A stretch of DNA of 9,611 nucleotides from Deltaproteobacteria bacterium (GCA_024277475.1 JAJRVC010000480.1:1-9611); one strand, 5' to 3'. Positions 1-6,336 are shown, counted from the first letter of the stretch. Numbers and translations are program-made. Notes: generated from the sequence alone by a model not told the origin.

Positions 1-58
1 GGACTCTCCAATAGAATTAGTTTTGGAAAAAGGGTGCAAATCCTGCTCTTCTATGAGT

Positions 59-64
59 AGGAGG
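59..64 (+). promoter_or_regulatory. Ribosome binding site that sets the start of the M23 gene
   Basis: A perfect AGGAGG lies 9 nt before the ATG at 74. The reading frame stays open back to a TTG at 23 and includes an ATG at 53, but neither has a comparable site. The protein from 74 begins directly with a good signal peptide, so 74 is preferred. Confidence 0.85.
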
Positions 65-73
65 TTTAAAAGT

Positions 74-1324
74 ATGACGACATTTTTCCAAACGTTTCTG
101 ATCATTTTACTCGTTACCCCGCTTCCGGCCCAGGCGCAGAGTAGTTATCATCCCCTGGGTGAACAGCGCTCGGTAACCAGCGCCTACGGCTGGCGAACGA
201 ATCCGCTCAATGGACGGGGAAGCGAGTTCCACCGGGGGATTGATCTTCAGGCCGTTGTTGGCGATCCCGTTTACGCCTGGCGGGACGGTGTGGTTGTGGC
301 GGCGGACTACCAGGGACGCTCCGGGAAGGTTGTCGAGCTGAAACACGCTGGCGGTTATCGCTCCAAGTATCATCACCTTTCCAGTATCCTGGTTCGGGTT
401 GGCCAAACGGTTAAGGCGGGAGAGAAGATTGGCGCCGCCGGCAGAACCGGCAATGTAACCGGGCCGCATCTTCATTTTACCATTACCCAAAACCGTCGCT
501 ATGTTGATCCGTCCTCCTTCCTGAGGGCTGCCCTGAAAAACAAATCGCGGCGGAAAGAGAAAACTTCCCAATCTCCGCCGCTTCCTACCAATAAAAAGCG
601 GGTGGCAATCTACTCAACTCCCAGCGGGGCCCGGGTCTATATTAATGGGAAATACTATGCCGAGACGCCGCTGGAACTGGTTTTTCGCTACGGCCTGTAT
701 AAGATTGAGGTAAAAAACGGGCAGGGTTATCAACCCGCGGTTCGAACAATTTTGGTTAGCCGGGATTCCCGGGATTCCTATACGTTTCGATTAAAAAAGA
801 AGCCGACCATGGCAAAGTCGATTCCCTACAGCCCCCCGTCGGTGCAGGCAGAACCGAAAACATCGCGCCGGAAATCGCTGGCCTCCCGCGCGTATCGTTC
901 CCGTCGCCGCAGATTACCGGGGCCGGAAGCGGCTTTTCTGTCGATTGTGCCCGGCATGGGACAGCTCTACCTGGGCAACGAGGGCTGGTGGATCTCGCCC
1001 GCGGCGATGGCCGCTTCCTACGGAATGGCGCTGGGCTCCCGCAGCATCAAGGACCGCTACTACAAGAGCTATCAGTACGCCACGGACCCGGTGGCGGTGG
1101 ACACGCTCTATGATAAAGCCAATCACTTTTACAAGATGGAGCAGTTTTTTATCAAGGGGGTCTTCGTCATCTGGGGAATTGATATCCTGAGCTGCTTTAT
1201 CCAGGGGGTTGCCAACCAGTTTAAACGTCACGACCTGGCCCGGAAAGAGGATAAGCTCGAGTGGCGCCTGACTTTTGAACCGGCCCCGGGCGGATCGACT
1301 CTCAATCTCCGCCTGCGTTGGTAA
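74..1324 (+). CDS. M23 (LytM) peptidase with PEGA domain and C-terminal membrane domain
   Basis: A 416-aa exported zinc metallopeptidase, expected to cut peptidoglycan peptide cross-links in the periplasm. Residues 1-22 form a signal peptide (hydrophobic FLIILLV, cleavage near AQA-Q). The M23 domain spans about 45-150. It has the HxxxD motif (H53, D57), the YxHL histidine (H101) and the HLH motif (H132, H134), so all zinc and catalytic residues are present and it is probably active. A PEGA domain follows at about 175-242 (STPSGARVYING, then a beta-rich stretch), then a basic, proline/serine-rich linker. Residues 283-385 hold an IVPGMGQLYLG motif and hydrophobic segments, as in DUF5683-type small membrane domains. 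The C-terminus ends in alternating aromatic/hydrophobic residues. It is first in a four-gene operon, 18 nt before the next gene. The three-module fusion is unusual. The peptidase call is firm, the substrate is not. Start chosen at 74 on the AGGAGG site and signal peptide. Confidence 0.9.
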   Translation: MTTFFQTFLIILLVTPLPAQAQSSYHPLGEQRSVTSAYGWRTNPLNGRGSEFHRGIDLQAVVGDPVYAWRDGVVVAADYQGRSGKVVELKHAGGYRSKYHHLSSILVRVGQTVKAGEKIGAAGRTGNVTGPHLHFTITQNRRYVDPSSFLRAALKNKSRRKEKTSQSPPLPTNKKRVAIYSTPSGARVYINGKYYAETPLELVFRYGLYKIEVKNGQGYQPAVRTILVSRDSRDSYTFRLKKKPTMAKSIPYSPPSVQAEPKTSRRKSLASRAYRSRRRRLPGPEAAFLSIVPGMGQLYLGNEGWWISPAAMAASYGMALGSRSIKDRYYKSYQYATDPVAVDTLYDKANHFYKMEQFFIKGVFVIWGIDILSCFIQGVANQFKRHDLARKEDKLEWRLTFEPAPGGSTLNLRLRW

Positions 1325-1342
1325 TAACGGGAGCGTCTGAGC

Positions 1343-2566
1343 ATGGATAAAAGAAGCATACATGTTTTTTGCCTGCTGGCAACGCTGCTGCTTAGCGTCA
1401 ATTTGATGGCAAGCAAGCGTTTGCAGGAGGCGGCCGCATACCTGGTGGGGCAGATCGAGCGCTCCTCCCCGGGGAAGCTGGTGCGGATCGGCGTGCTGGA
1501 ATTAACCAATATGGATCGGCAGGTTTCTTACCTGGCCCATCATTTAACGGAGCATATTTCCCACCGGGCGGTGCAATCCGATAAGTTTGTGGTGGTGGAA
1601 CGCACCCATATCGAAAAAATCTTTGAAGAATTAGCCCTGGCCAAAAGCGGCCTGGTCGATCCGGCCGGATTGGTGAGAATCGGGAAATTGCTGGGCGTCG
1701 AGGCTGTTTTAACCGGTACGTTAATCCAGACCTCGGACGGATTTGTTATCGATCTCCGCTTGATCGACACCCGTGGGAATATCCTGGCGGCTGCTTCTTA
1801 TTTGCTGGAGCTGTCCGATCAGTGGATACGCGAAAACCATCGCATCCTGTATCGTTTTGGAATGGAGACTCCTCGATTTGTTCCTGAGCAGGCCCGCTCT
1901 TCTCCGGAGCTTTCTCCGGAACCCCCGCAAATCTATTTGAAGCCGGGTAATTTACTGCGCAATGGGGATTTTTCGGAACATTGGAGTAAGGGGTGGAAGC
2001 GGGAACTGACCAATGTGGAATCGGGCGGCAGCCATGTCGCCTTGAGCGATTGTGCCTCATGCCGATCCGGTCATGCGGTCAAAATACGCCATGTCGGGAA
2101 ATCGGGGACCTGGCTGGAACAGACCGTTCGGGTCTATTCTACCGCCCTGGTTTTCCGGGCCGGGGTGCAGATGCGGCAATTTTCCACCGGCCTGGTCATA
2201 TTCGGTTTTGTGGGAGAAGCCGGGGTGGCCACGCTGGAAGTGCGTTACCTGGATAAACAGCATCAATTCCTGGGCCGCACGGTGTATTATCACAGTAAAG
2301 CTAATCCTTTTTCTTTTATGCCGGGCGCCCCCAAGCCTCCCCGGGATAAGTCCCGGGAACATTTTATCGCACTTCCTTCGCAACGCTGGCAGCGGCTGCG
2401 GTTGCCTGTTGAGCAGGAGATCATCGATTATCTGCCCGGGGTAGCCGCACAGAAGGTGCGCTATATAAAAATCCTGCTCTATTGCGGGGGCGGCGATTCC
2501 CGCTCCGGGGCGGAACTGATCGCTTCCGATTTAGAATTGACTTATGAAAATCCCACTGAATTTTAA
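1343..2566 (+). CDS. Secreted CsgG/FlgO-like protein with C-terminal beta-sandwich-like region
   Basis: A 407-aa exported protein. Residues 1-23 form a signal peptide (LLATLLLSVNLMAS) with no lipobox cysteine. Residues about 46-155 carry the CsgG/FlgO/LpoB-like pattern: a beta strand RIGVLELTN, then VVVERTHIEKIFEELALA, SGLVDPAGLVRIGKLLGVEAVLTGTL and a closing strand DLRLIDTRG. In this superfamily the fold is used by curli export (CsgG), flagellar outer-membrane protein FlgO and the PBP activator LpoB. A proline-rich linker (about 180-200) leads to 201-401, which begins LLRNGDFS..W..GW and is beta-rich, resembling carbohydrate-binding-type jelly rolls; that part is inference. It has a GGGAG ribosome site 9 nt before the ATG. 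It follows the M23 gene by 18 nt and precedes a second, smaller CsgG/FlgO-like gene, so a joint envelope role is likely. The exact function is unknown. Confidence 0.8.
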   Translation: MDKRSIHVFCLLATLLLSVNLMASKRLQEAAAYLVGQIERSSPGKLVRIGVLELTNMDRQVSYLAHHLTEHISHRAVQSDKFVVVERTHIEKIFEELALAKSGLVDPAGLVRIGKLLGVEAVLTGTLIQTSDGFVIDLRLIDTRGNILAAASYLLELSDQWIRENHRILYRFGMETPRFVPEQARSSPELSPEPPQIYLKPGNLLRNGDFSEHWSKGWKRELTNVESGGSHVALSDCASCRSGHAVKIRHVGKSGTWLEQTVRVYSTALVFRAGVQMRQFSTGLVIFGFVGEAGVATLEVRYLDKQHQFLGRTVYYHSKANPFSFMPGAPKPPRDKSREHFIALPSQRWQRLRLPVEQEIIDYLPGVAAQKVRYIKILLYCGGGDSRSGAELIASDLELTYENPTEF

Positions 2567-2580
2567 GGAGCCGGTTTAAG

Positions 2581-3126
2581 ATGAGAAATTGTGTGATTAC
2601 ATTTTTATGGCTGTGGCTAAGCCTCTTCCTGGCAACGGGGTGTTCTTCACCTCCCAAAAATCCGGAAGGATGGCGGGAATCTACGGCGGCGCTTCACCTG
2701 GAAAAGGGCATTAAAAAGATAGCCGGGGAGATAAGCGGTTCCCCGTTCCTGTTGCTGCGGCGCTTTGTGGTGGCCGTGCCGGAGTTCGAGAGTTACGATC
2801 AACTGCCGCCGCACTTCCTGGCCTACCTGTCCGATCGTCTCATCTATCACCTCTCGGTCAAAAATCAATGCCAGCTCCTGGAACGGCAGCAGTTCTACAA
2901 AATCGTCGAGGATTACCGCCTGGAATATAACGACCTCTTTGACCCGGACACCCGCCAGCAATTGCAGACGGCCGGCCTGGATGCGGTGTTGATCGGCCAT
3001 GTTTTAAAGCAGGGAAAGAACCTGGAGATTTTTACCCGGCTGGTGATGCTGGAGACCGGCCAGGGGGTGCTGAGCGTTCGGGTCGATACGCCTTTTGATA
3101 ACAAATTTATCCGATCATTTAAGTAA
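2581..3126 (+). CDS. Small CsgG/FlgO-like lipoprotein
   Basis: A 181-aa predicted lipoprotein. Residues 1-20 are a type II signal peptide with lipobox LATGC (Cys21), followed by SSPPKNP. The mature part (about 57-170) follows the CsgG/FlgO pattern: a strand RFVVAVPEF, a helix AYLSDRLIYHL, then LLERQQFYKIVEDYRLEYNDLFDPDTRQQL, and a strand LDAVLIGHV followed by LEIFTRLVMLETG. It is a shorter paralogue-like relative of the preceding gene without the C-terminal extension. The AAGGAG ribosome site (2565-2570) overlaps the stop codon of the previous gene, which implies translational coupling. The next gene starts 10 nt after its stop. Family members act in the outer membrane or on its inner face. 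Whether this one assembles with the preceding protein or activates a cell-wall enzyme is not visible here. Confidence 0.8.
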   Translation: MRNCVITFLWLWLSLFLATGCSSPPKNPEGWRESTAALHLEKGIKKIAGEISGSPFLLLRRFVVAVPEFESYDQLPPHFLAYLSDRLIYHLSVKNQCQLLERQQFYKIVEDYRLEYNDLFDPDTRQQLQTAGLDAVLIGHVLKQGKNLEIFTRLVMLETGQGVLSVRVDTPFDNKFIRSFK

Positions 3127-3136
3127 GGGGGCGAAG

Positions 3137-4114
3137 ATGAAGTTCCGGCATTATGGCATTCTCTTTTTATTAACCATTCTGGTCTTCCGGTGCGAAGACC
3201 TGCCCAAAACCAATCCCCTGCACGACATCGACCTGGGCCGGAATCGCCTCTCGGTAACTCCCCTGGAAATTATCGGGGAAGCAGGCGCAGATACACTGCA
3301 ATTCCGCAATCCGCGAGGGATAACCGGGGACGCCCTGGGAAACATTTATATCGTCGATTCGGGCAACCACCGCATCCAGGTGTTGGATGCACAAGGGCGG
3401 TTCAGGTTTCAATTCGGGCGTCTCGGCAGCGGTGATCTTGAGTTCAGAACGCCGGTGGATATCGCCTATAATCCCCGCACCAACCACTTGATTATATCCG
3501 ATTATGACAACAACCGGCTCAAAGTCTACAGCACCCAGGGGCAACTTCTGAACATCATTTCCAGCGCCACCTATACCGTTTTTCCTTTGGACGGCCCCTG
3601 GGGATTATTTGTAGCGGAAACCGGCAAAATATATGTGACCAACATCCGGGGCAAAAATTTGATAGAGTTTGCGAATGAGGATATGCTCTCCTGGCGCGAT
3701 TACCACGCCGATTCCGAGGGAAACCCGTTTATGACCCGCCCCCTGGACGTGGTGATTGTCTCCGGATCGTTTGTAATAAGTGATTATGACCGTCATCAAC
3801 TGGTTGAAATTGCTCCGGCAGGCGGTGTGTTTTATCTGAAGTACTTTGCTGCCCGCGGCAGCGAAGCGAACCAGTTGTTCCGGCCCTCCGGATTATCTAT
3901 TGATCGCCGTGGATATATCTTTGTTGCAGAAGCGGGGAATCAGCGCATCCAGGTGTTTACCGGCAACGTGGGATATGTAGGCCATTGGAGTGGGGTATAT
4001 AATATAAAATTCCGTTCTCCGCAGGGACTATACACGGATAAGCAAAACCGGTTATGTATTGCGGACACCGGCAATCATCGAATTGTGTTGTGCGGGTATG
4101 AAATTATGGATTGA
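3137..4114 (+). CDS. NHL-repeat six-bladed propeller, probable lipoprotein
   Basis: A 325-aa exported protein made of six NHL repeats, enough for one closed beta-propeller. The blades start near residues 56, 102, 152, 201, 248 and 292. Blades 1, 5 and 6 are most typical (NPRG...GNIYIVDSGNHRIQV; RPSG...GYIFVAEAGNQRIQV; SPQG...NRLCIADTGNHRIV). Blade 3 is degenerate. Residues 5-18 are hydrophobic and end in FRC-ED, so Cys19 may be lipidated, but Arg just before the Cys is atypical for a lipobox. NHL propellers are usually ligand- or protein-binding scaffolds; no catalytic residues are evident. The ATG at 3137 is preferred because the AAGGGGG ribosome site at 3125-3131 overlaps the previous stop; an in-frame GTG-type or other start at 3095 would lie inside the upstream gene and place junk before the signal peptide. 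It is the last gene of the operon. I see no convincing terminator just after it. Confidence 0.85.
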   Translation: MKFRHYGILFLLTILVFRCEDLPKTNPLHDIDLGRNRLSVTPLEIIGEAGADTLQFRNPRGITGDALGNIYIVDSGNHRIQVLDAQGRFRFQFGRLGSGDLEFRTPVDIAYNPRTNHLIISDYDNNRLKVYSTQGQLLNIISSATYTVFPLDGPWGLFVAETGKIYVTNIRGKNLIEFANEDMLSWRDYHADSEGNPFMTRPLDVVIVSGSFVISDYDRHQLVEIAPAGGVFYLKYFAARGSEANQLFRPSGLSIDRRGYIFVAEAGNQRIQVFTGNVGYVGHWSGVYNIKFRSPQGLYTDKQNRLCIADTGNHRIVLCGYEIMD

Positions 4115-4117
4115 GGG

Positions 4118-4193
4118 GGCTGTGTTCGAAAAACTTGAAAATGCAGCTTAACTAACTGTCCACTTTTCTTGGGGAACTCCAATGGGCACAGCC
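4118..4193 (+). repeat. 76-bp inverted-repeat-bounded segment, possible IS or MITE remnant
   Basis: The ends GGCTGTG (4118-4124) and CACAGCC (4187-4193) are a perfect 7-bp inverted repeat. The segment contains no gene and begins right after the stop of the NHL gene. Termini of the GGCTGTG type are common in insertion sequences, so a collapsed element or a short non-autonomous one is possible. The arms are short and no target duplication was seen, so this could be chance. Confidence 0.25.
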
Positions 4194-4262
4194 GCAGAGA
4201 AGACAATTTAAGAAAGAATGACTTTATTAGCTGCAAATGATATGTTCATTTATCCCCGATTC

Positions 4263-4278
4263 TGGCACTTTAATTGCA
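4263..4278 (+). promoter_or_regulatory. Sigma-54 (-24/-12) promoter
   Basis: The string CTGGCACTTTAATTGCA (4262-4278) matches the sigma-54 consensus TGGCAC-N5-TTGCA. The invariant GG (4264-4265) and GC (4276-4277) are exactly 10 nt apart. Transcription should start near 4289, about 70 nt before the TTG start at 4360. A small inverted repeat AAATGA-N5-TCATTT (4235-4251) lies just upstream and may be a regulator site. Sigma-54 promoters need an enhancer-binding protein, and none is encoded in this window. Confidence 0.65.
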
Positions 4279-4346
4279 GTTGTCTTTTTTGAAGAATAAT
4301 ATTTACTTATTCATTAAGTCTAAGCCAATCTTGTTCAACAAAGCAT

Positions 4347-4352
4347 AAGGAG
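4347..4352 (+). promoter_or_regulatory. Ribosome binding site for the TTG start of the small membrane gene
   Basis: AAGGAG lies 7 nt before the TTG at 4360. The later ATG at 4483, in the same frame, has no such site. This places the true gene start upstream of the in-frame TGA. Confidence 0.7.
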
Positions 4353-4359
4353 AAAACGA

Positions 4360-4773
4360 TTGTCACGTTTTTTAAAATCGTTTCCATGTTTGTTTTTCAT
4401 TCTGGCAATCTACAATTTTATTGTATTTATTGACCGATTCTATGAGTTTACAAATGGTTACTTTTGAACTCCTGGTTTTAGAATGCCGTCTGATGCGATA
4501 ATTACATTTAGTGTGAATGATATCCTGTTAATTTTTGCATTACTTATTCTGTTTTTCGAGATATTTAAATCGACTTTTACAACCACTTCATCAATTATTG
4601 AACACATTCTATCTACGCTGGTATTTGTCTGCTTTATCATTGAATTTCTTGCCGTTGAAAGGTTAGGGACATCGGCGTTTCTAATGGTGACCATTATGTC
4701 GTTTATTGATGTCGTCACCGGATTTACAGTCGGGATTGCCGCAGCACGAAGAGATTTTGGAATTAATAAGTAG
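4360..4773 (+). pseudogene. Small four-helix membrane protein interrupted by in-frame TGA
   Basis: From the TTG at 4360, which follows a strong ribosome site, the frame reads MSRFLKSFPCLFFILAIYNF and continues hydrophobically to a TGA at 4465-4467. It then resumes in the same frame to a TAA ending at 4773. Read through, the product is 137 residues with about four membrane helices. The first lies before the TGA; the others centre on ILLIFALLILFFEI, ILSTLVFVCFIIEFL and FLMVTIMSFIDVVTGF, and the tail is AARRDFGINK. I recall small inner-membrane proteins with this layout but cannot name the family. TGA is a normal stop in neighbouring genes (4114, 5432, 8041), so a genetic code change is unlikely. 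The context FTNGYF-stop-TPGFRMP could be a Trp codon (TGG to TGA). Alternatives are a recent nonsense mutation, programmed readthrough or a sequencing error. Selenocysteine is less likely, as no clear stem-loop was seen after the TGA. It is driven by the sigma-54 promoter at 4263 and closed by the terminator at 4835. Confidence 0.6.
4483..4773 (+). CDS. Downstream open part of the interrupted membrane protein
   Basis: This 96-codon frame is what remains open after the TGA. It encodes three hydrophobic helices and a charged C-terminus. It could be made only by re-initiation at the ATG 15 nt past the stop, since no ribosome site precedes it. It would lack the first helix of the full protein, so I regard it as the 3' part of the gene at 4360 rather than an independent gene. 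Confidence 0.45.
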   Translation: MPSDAIITFSVNDILLIFALLILFFEIFKSTFTTTSSIIEHILSTLVFVCFIIEFLAVERLGTSAFLMVTIMSFIDVVTGFTVGIAAARRDFGINK

Positions 4774-4834
4774 AGTTAACCCACATAGTATAAAGTAGTT
4801 TCTCCATTTTTAAGAAAAGCATGGAAGTTTTAAG

Positions 4835-4874
4835 AGCCTGTCAGAAATATAAAACCTGACAGGCTGTATTTTTT
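4835..4874 (+). terminator. Rho-independent terminator
   Basis: A perfect 10-bp stem AGCCTGTCAG / CTGACAGGCT (4835-4844 and 4856-4865) encloses an 11-nt A-rich loop. It is followed after three bases by a run of six Ts. It lies 62 nt after the membrane-protein stop and isolates that gene from the receiver-transporter operon. Confidence 0.85.
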
Positions 4875-4910
4875 ACTCCGGAGCAGAAAACAGCGGAAAC
4901 TAAAAAAGTT

Positions 4911-4948
4911 CGGATTTATCCGTAAGAAACTGGATTTTTACGGATAAA
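4911..4948 (+). promoter_or_regulatory. Inverted-repeat operator or enhancer site candidate
   Basis: TTTATCCGTAA (4915-4925) and TTACGGATAAA (4938-4948) form a perfect 11-bp inverted repeat with a 12-nt spacer. The left arm is itself part of a small palindrome CGGAT-TT-ATCCG (4911-4922), which gives three CGGAT half-sites. No T-run follows, so it is not a terminator. Its centre is about 100 nt upstream of the start expected from the sigma-54-like site at 5006. That is the usual place for an enhancer-binding protein, but the regulator is unknown. Confidence 0.5.
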
Positions 4949-5005
4949 GTAAATACATTAAATTAGTTCCCTGGCGATATCAATTGAAAAATGATGAAAA
5001 AATCC

Positions 5006-5020
5006 TGGCATCAAAAATGC
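5006..5020 (+). promoter_or_regulatory. Second sigma-54-like site, overlapping a small hairpin
   Basis: CTGGCATCAAAAATGCC (5005-5021) has GG (5007-5008) and GC (5019-5020) exactly 10 nt apart, with TGGCA at -24 and ATGC at -12. Transcription would start near 5032, about 35 nt before the receiver gene. The same bases form a 5-bp hairpin GGCAT/ATGCC followed by a T-rich tract, so a weak terminator is the rival reading. A terminator already exists at 4835, which favours the promoter. Confidence 0.4.
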
Positions 5021-5066
5021 CGCTTTTTATTTTTTTCTTAAAGATAATATTTTCTGGTTTGGGTAA

Positions 5067-5432
5067 ATGAAAAACCTTTTAATCATTGATGATCAACTAC
5101 TCTACCTCAAATCCCTTGAGATGGCGTTGAAAAAAAAGTATAAAGTTTTTAGTGCTTCAACTTATGATCAGTCAATAAAAAAGATGATGGACCAGAATAT
5201 TGACATTGCCCTAATTGACATTCGTCTCGATGAAAATGATAATCAGAATGTTGACGGCTTAAAAATCCTGGAATGGATTCAGAAAAACAAACCGCAGATA
5301 CCGGTGTTTATGATGAGCGCTTACCGGGAATTCAGTTATGCGGAACAGGCGCTAAATCTTGGAGCCAAACACTTTTTTAGAAAACCGATTGATGTTGAGA
5401 ACCTGCTGGCAGTCTTAGAGGAAAAGTCCTGA
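5067..5432 (+). CDS. Single-domain response regulator (receiver only)
   Basis: A 121-aa CheY-like phosphoacceptor that fills one receiver domain, with no output domain. It has the acidic pair D8-D9 (LLIIDDQ), the phosphorylation site D51 (IALIDIRLDE), the switch serine S84 (MMSAY) and the conserved K106-P107 (FFRKPID). All are intact, so it should accept phosphate from a histidine kinase, none of which is encoded here. It starts at the ATG at 5067 with no strong ribosome site. Its stop is one nucleotide from the livH start (TGATATG), so it is translationally linked to the transporter. A free receiver at the head of a branched-chain-type ABC operon suggests control through protein contact rather than DNA binding, or a phosphorelay role. 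This is inference. Alternatively it may merely be co-transcribed with an unrelated transporter. Confidence 0.9.
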   Translation: MKNLLIIDDQLLYLKSLEMALKKKYKVFSASTYDQSIKKMMDQNIDIALIDIRLDENDNQNVDGLKILEWIQKNKPQIPVFMMSAYREFSYAEQALNLGAKHFFRKPIDVENLLAVLEEKS

Positions 5433-5433
5433 T

Positions 5434-6303
5434 ATGCTGATACAATTGTTGGCGAATGGAGTGGTGATGGGGGCTATTTATGCCCTGGTAGCGTTGGGTT
5501 TCGCACTGGTCTATAATACAACAAGAATTTTTCATATAGCCTACGCTGTATTATATATGGCCTGTCCCTATTTTCTATTAACATTTTATAAAACGCTGCA
5601 ATTGCCATTTATCGCTGCATTCTTGATTGCTGTTATTTTAACCATCCTTTTGAGTATTTGTATAGAACTATTTGTCTATCGTCCGCTGGATCGCAAGAAA
5701 AGTTCCTTGAATATAATTTTGATCAGTTCCATTGGGGTTATGATCGTGGTTGTGAATATGGTTGCAATGCTGTATGGAAACGAAACTAAAATATTAACCT
5801 CTGATATCTCTCAATCCGTCACTTTTGCAAATATTATTCTCACCCATACTCAGTTGTGGCAATTTTTCTCAAGTTTGGTACTAATAGGTATTTTCCTGAT
5901 TTTCTTAAAGTATAGTAAGTTTGGAATTCAAACCCGGGCAATGCGTGATGATCCCGAGCTTTACACAGTTTTTGGCATGGACGTGTATAAAATGCGTTTA
6001 AGCCTTTTCGCATTGAGCGCGCTGTTTGCTGCCGCCGCCGGCGGGTTGGTCGCCTATGATGTGGGCATGGACCCCTATGTGGGAATGCCAATTCTACTGA
6101 ACGCTGTTGTGGCACTTATTATCGGCGGGGTGGGCCGGTTTGAAGCGCCGATTCTCGGCGGCTTTATTATCGGCATTCTACAATCTATGGTCGTCTGGGC
6201 ATTTTCTTCCCGCTGGCAGGATGCAGTTACCTTTACCCTCTTGATCTTGTTTTTGTTATTACGTCCCCAGGGGATTCTTGGTGAAAAGGAACGGGTGGTG
6301 TAA
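5434..6303 (+). CDS. livH: Branched-chain-type ABC transporter permease (LivH family)
   Basis: A 289-aa inner-membrane permease of the HAAT family, which pairs with LivM to form the channel for import of branched-chain amino acids or related small solutes. The N-terminal helix GVVMGAIYALVALGFALVY is typical. About eight hydrophobic segments follow. The cytoplasmic coupling loop lies at about 164-206 (GIQTRAMRDDPELYTVFGMD followed by an AAAGG stretch), then LLNAVVALIIGGVGRFEAPILGG and the family's C-terminal RPQG (277-280). The segment that normally reads NFAHG in LivH is FHIAYA here (about 33-38), a real divergence next to the pore-forming part. The ATG follows the receiver stop by one base, and GAGGA lies 11 nt upstream. 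The next gene begins 33 nt later. Family identity is clear; the substrate is not. Confidence 0.92.
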   Translation: MLIQLLANGVVMGAIYALVALGFALVYNTTRIFHIAYAVLYMACPYFLLTFYKTLQLPFIAAFLIAVILTILLSICIELFVYRPLDRKKSSLNIILISSIGVMIVVVNMVAMLYGNETKILTSDISQSVTFANIILTHTQLWQFFSSLVLIGIFLIFLKYSKFGIQTRAMRDDPELYTVFGMDVYKMRLSLFALSALFAAAAGGLVAYDVGMDPYVGMPILLNAVVALIIGGVGRFEAPILGGFIIGILQSMVVWAFSSRWQDAVTFTLLILFLLLRPQGILGEKERVV

Positions 6304-6336
6304 GTTAAATTGTCTTAATTGTGACAGGTAAAAACA

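Noticed and set aside
23..73. Extended start of the M23 gene at TTG 23 or ATG 53
   Set aside because: AGGAGG at 59-64 points to the ATG at 74, and that start puts the signal peptide at the true N-terminus.
914..1363. Long minus-strand open frame opposite the M23 gene C-terminus
   Set aside because: It mirrors the codons of the real gene, has a composition unlike a protein family, and lacks a ribosome site.
3095..3136. Earlier start for the NHL gene inside the preceding lipoprotein gene
   Set aside because: The added residues precede the signal peptide, and a purine-rich ribosome site lies just before 3137.
4465..4500. Selenocysteine insertion at the in-frame TGA
   Set aside because: I could not fold a clear stem-loop immediately after the TGA, and no selenoprotein family match is known to me. 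A Trp-to-stop change is simpler.
4458..4718. Minus-strand open frame opposite the small membrane-protein gene
   Set aside because: It has no ribosome site and no recognisable motif, while the plus strand shows a promoter, ribosome site, helices and terminator.
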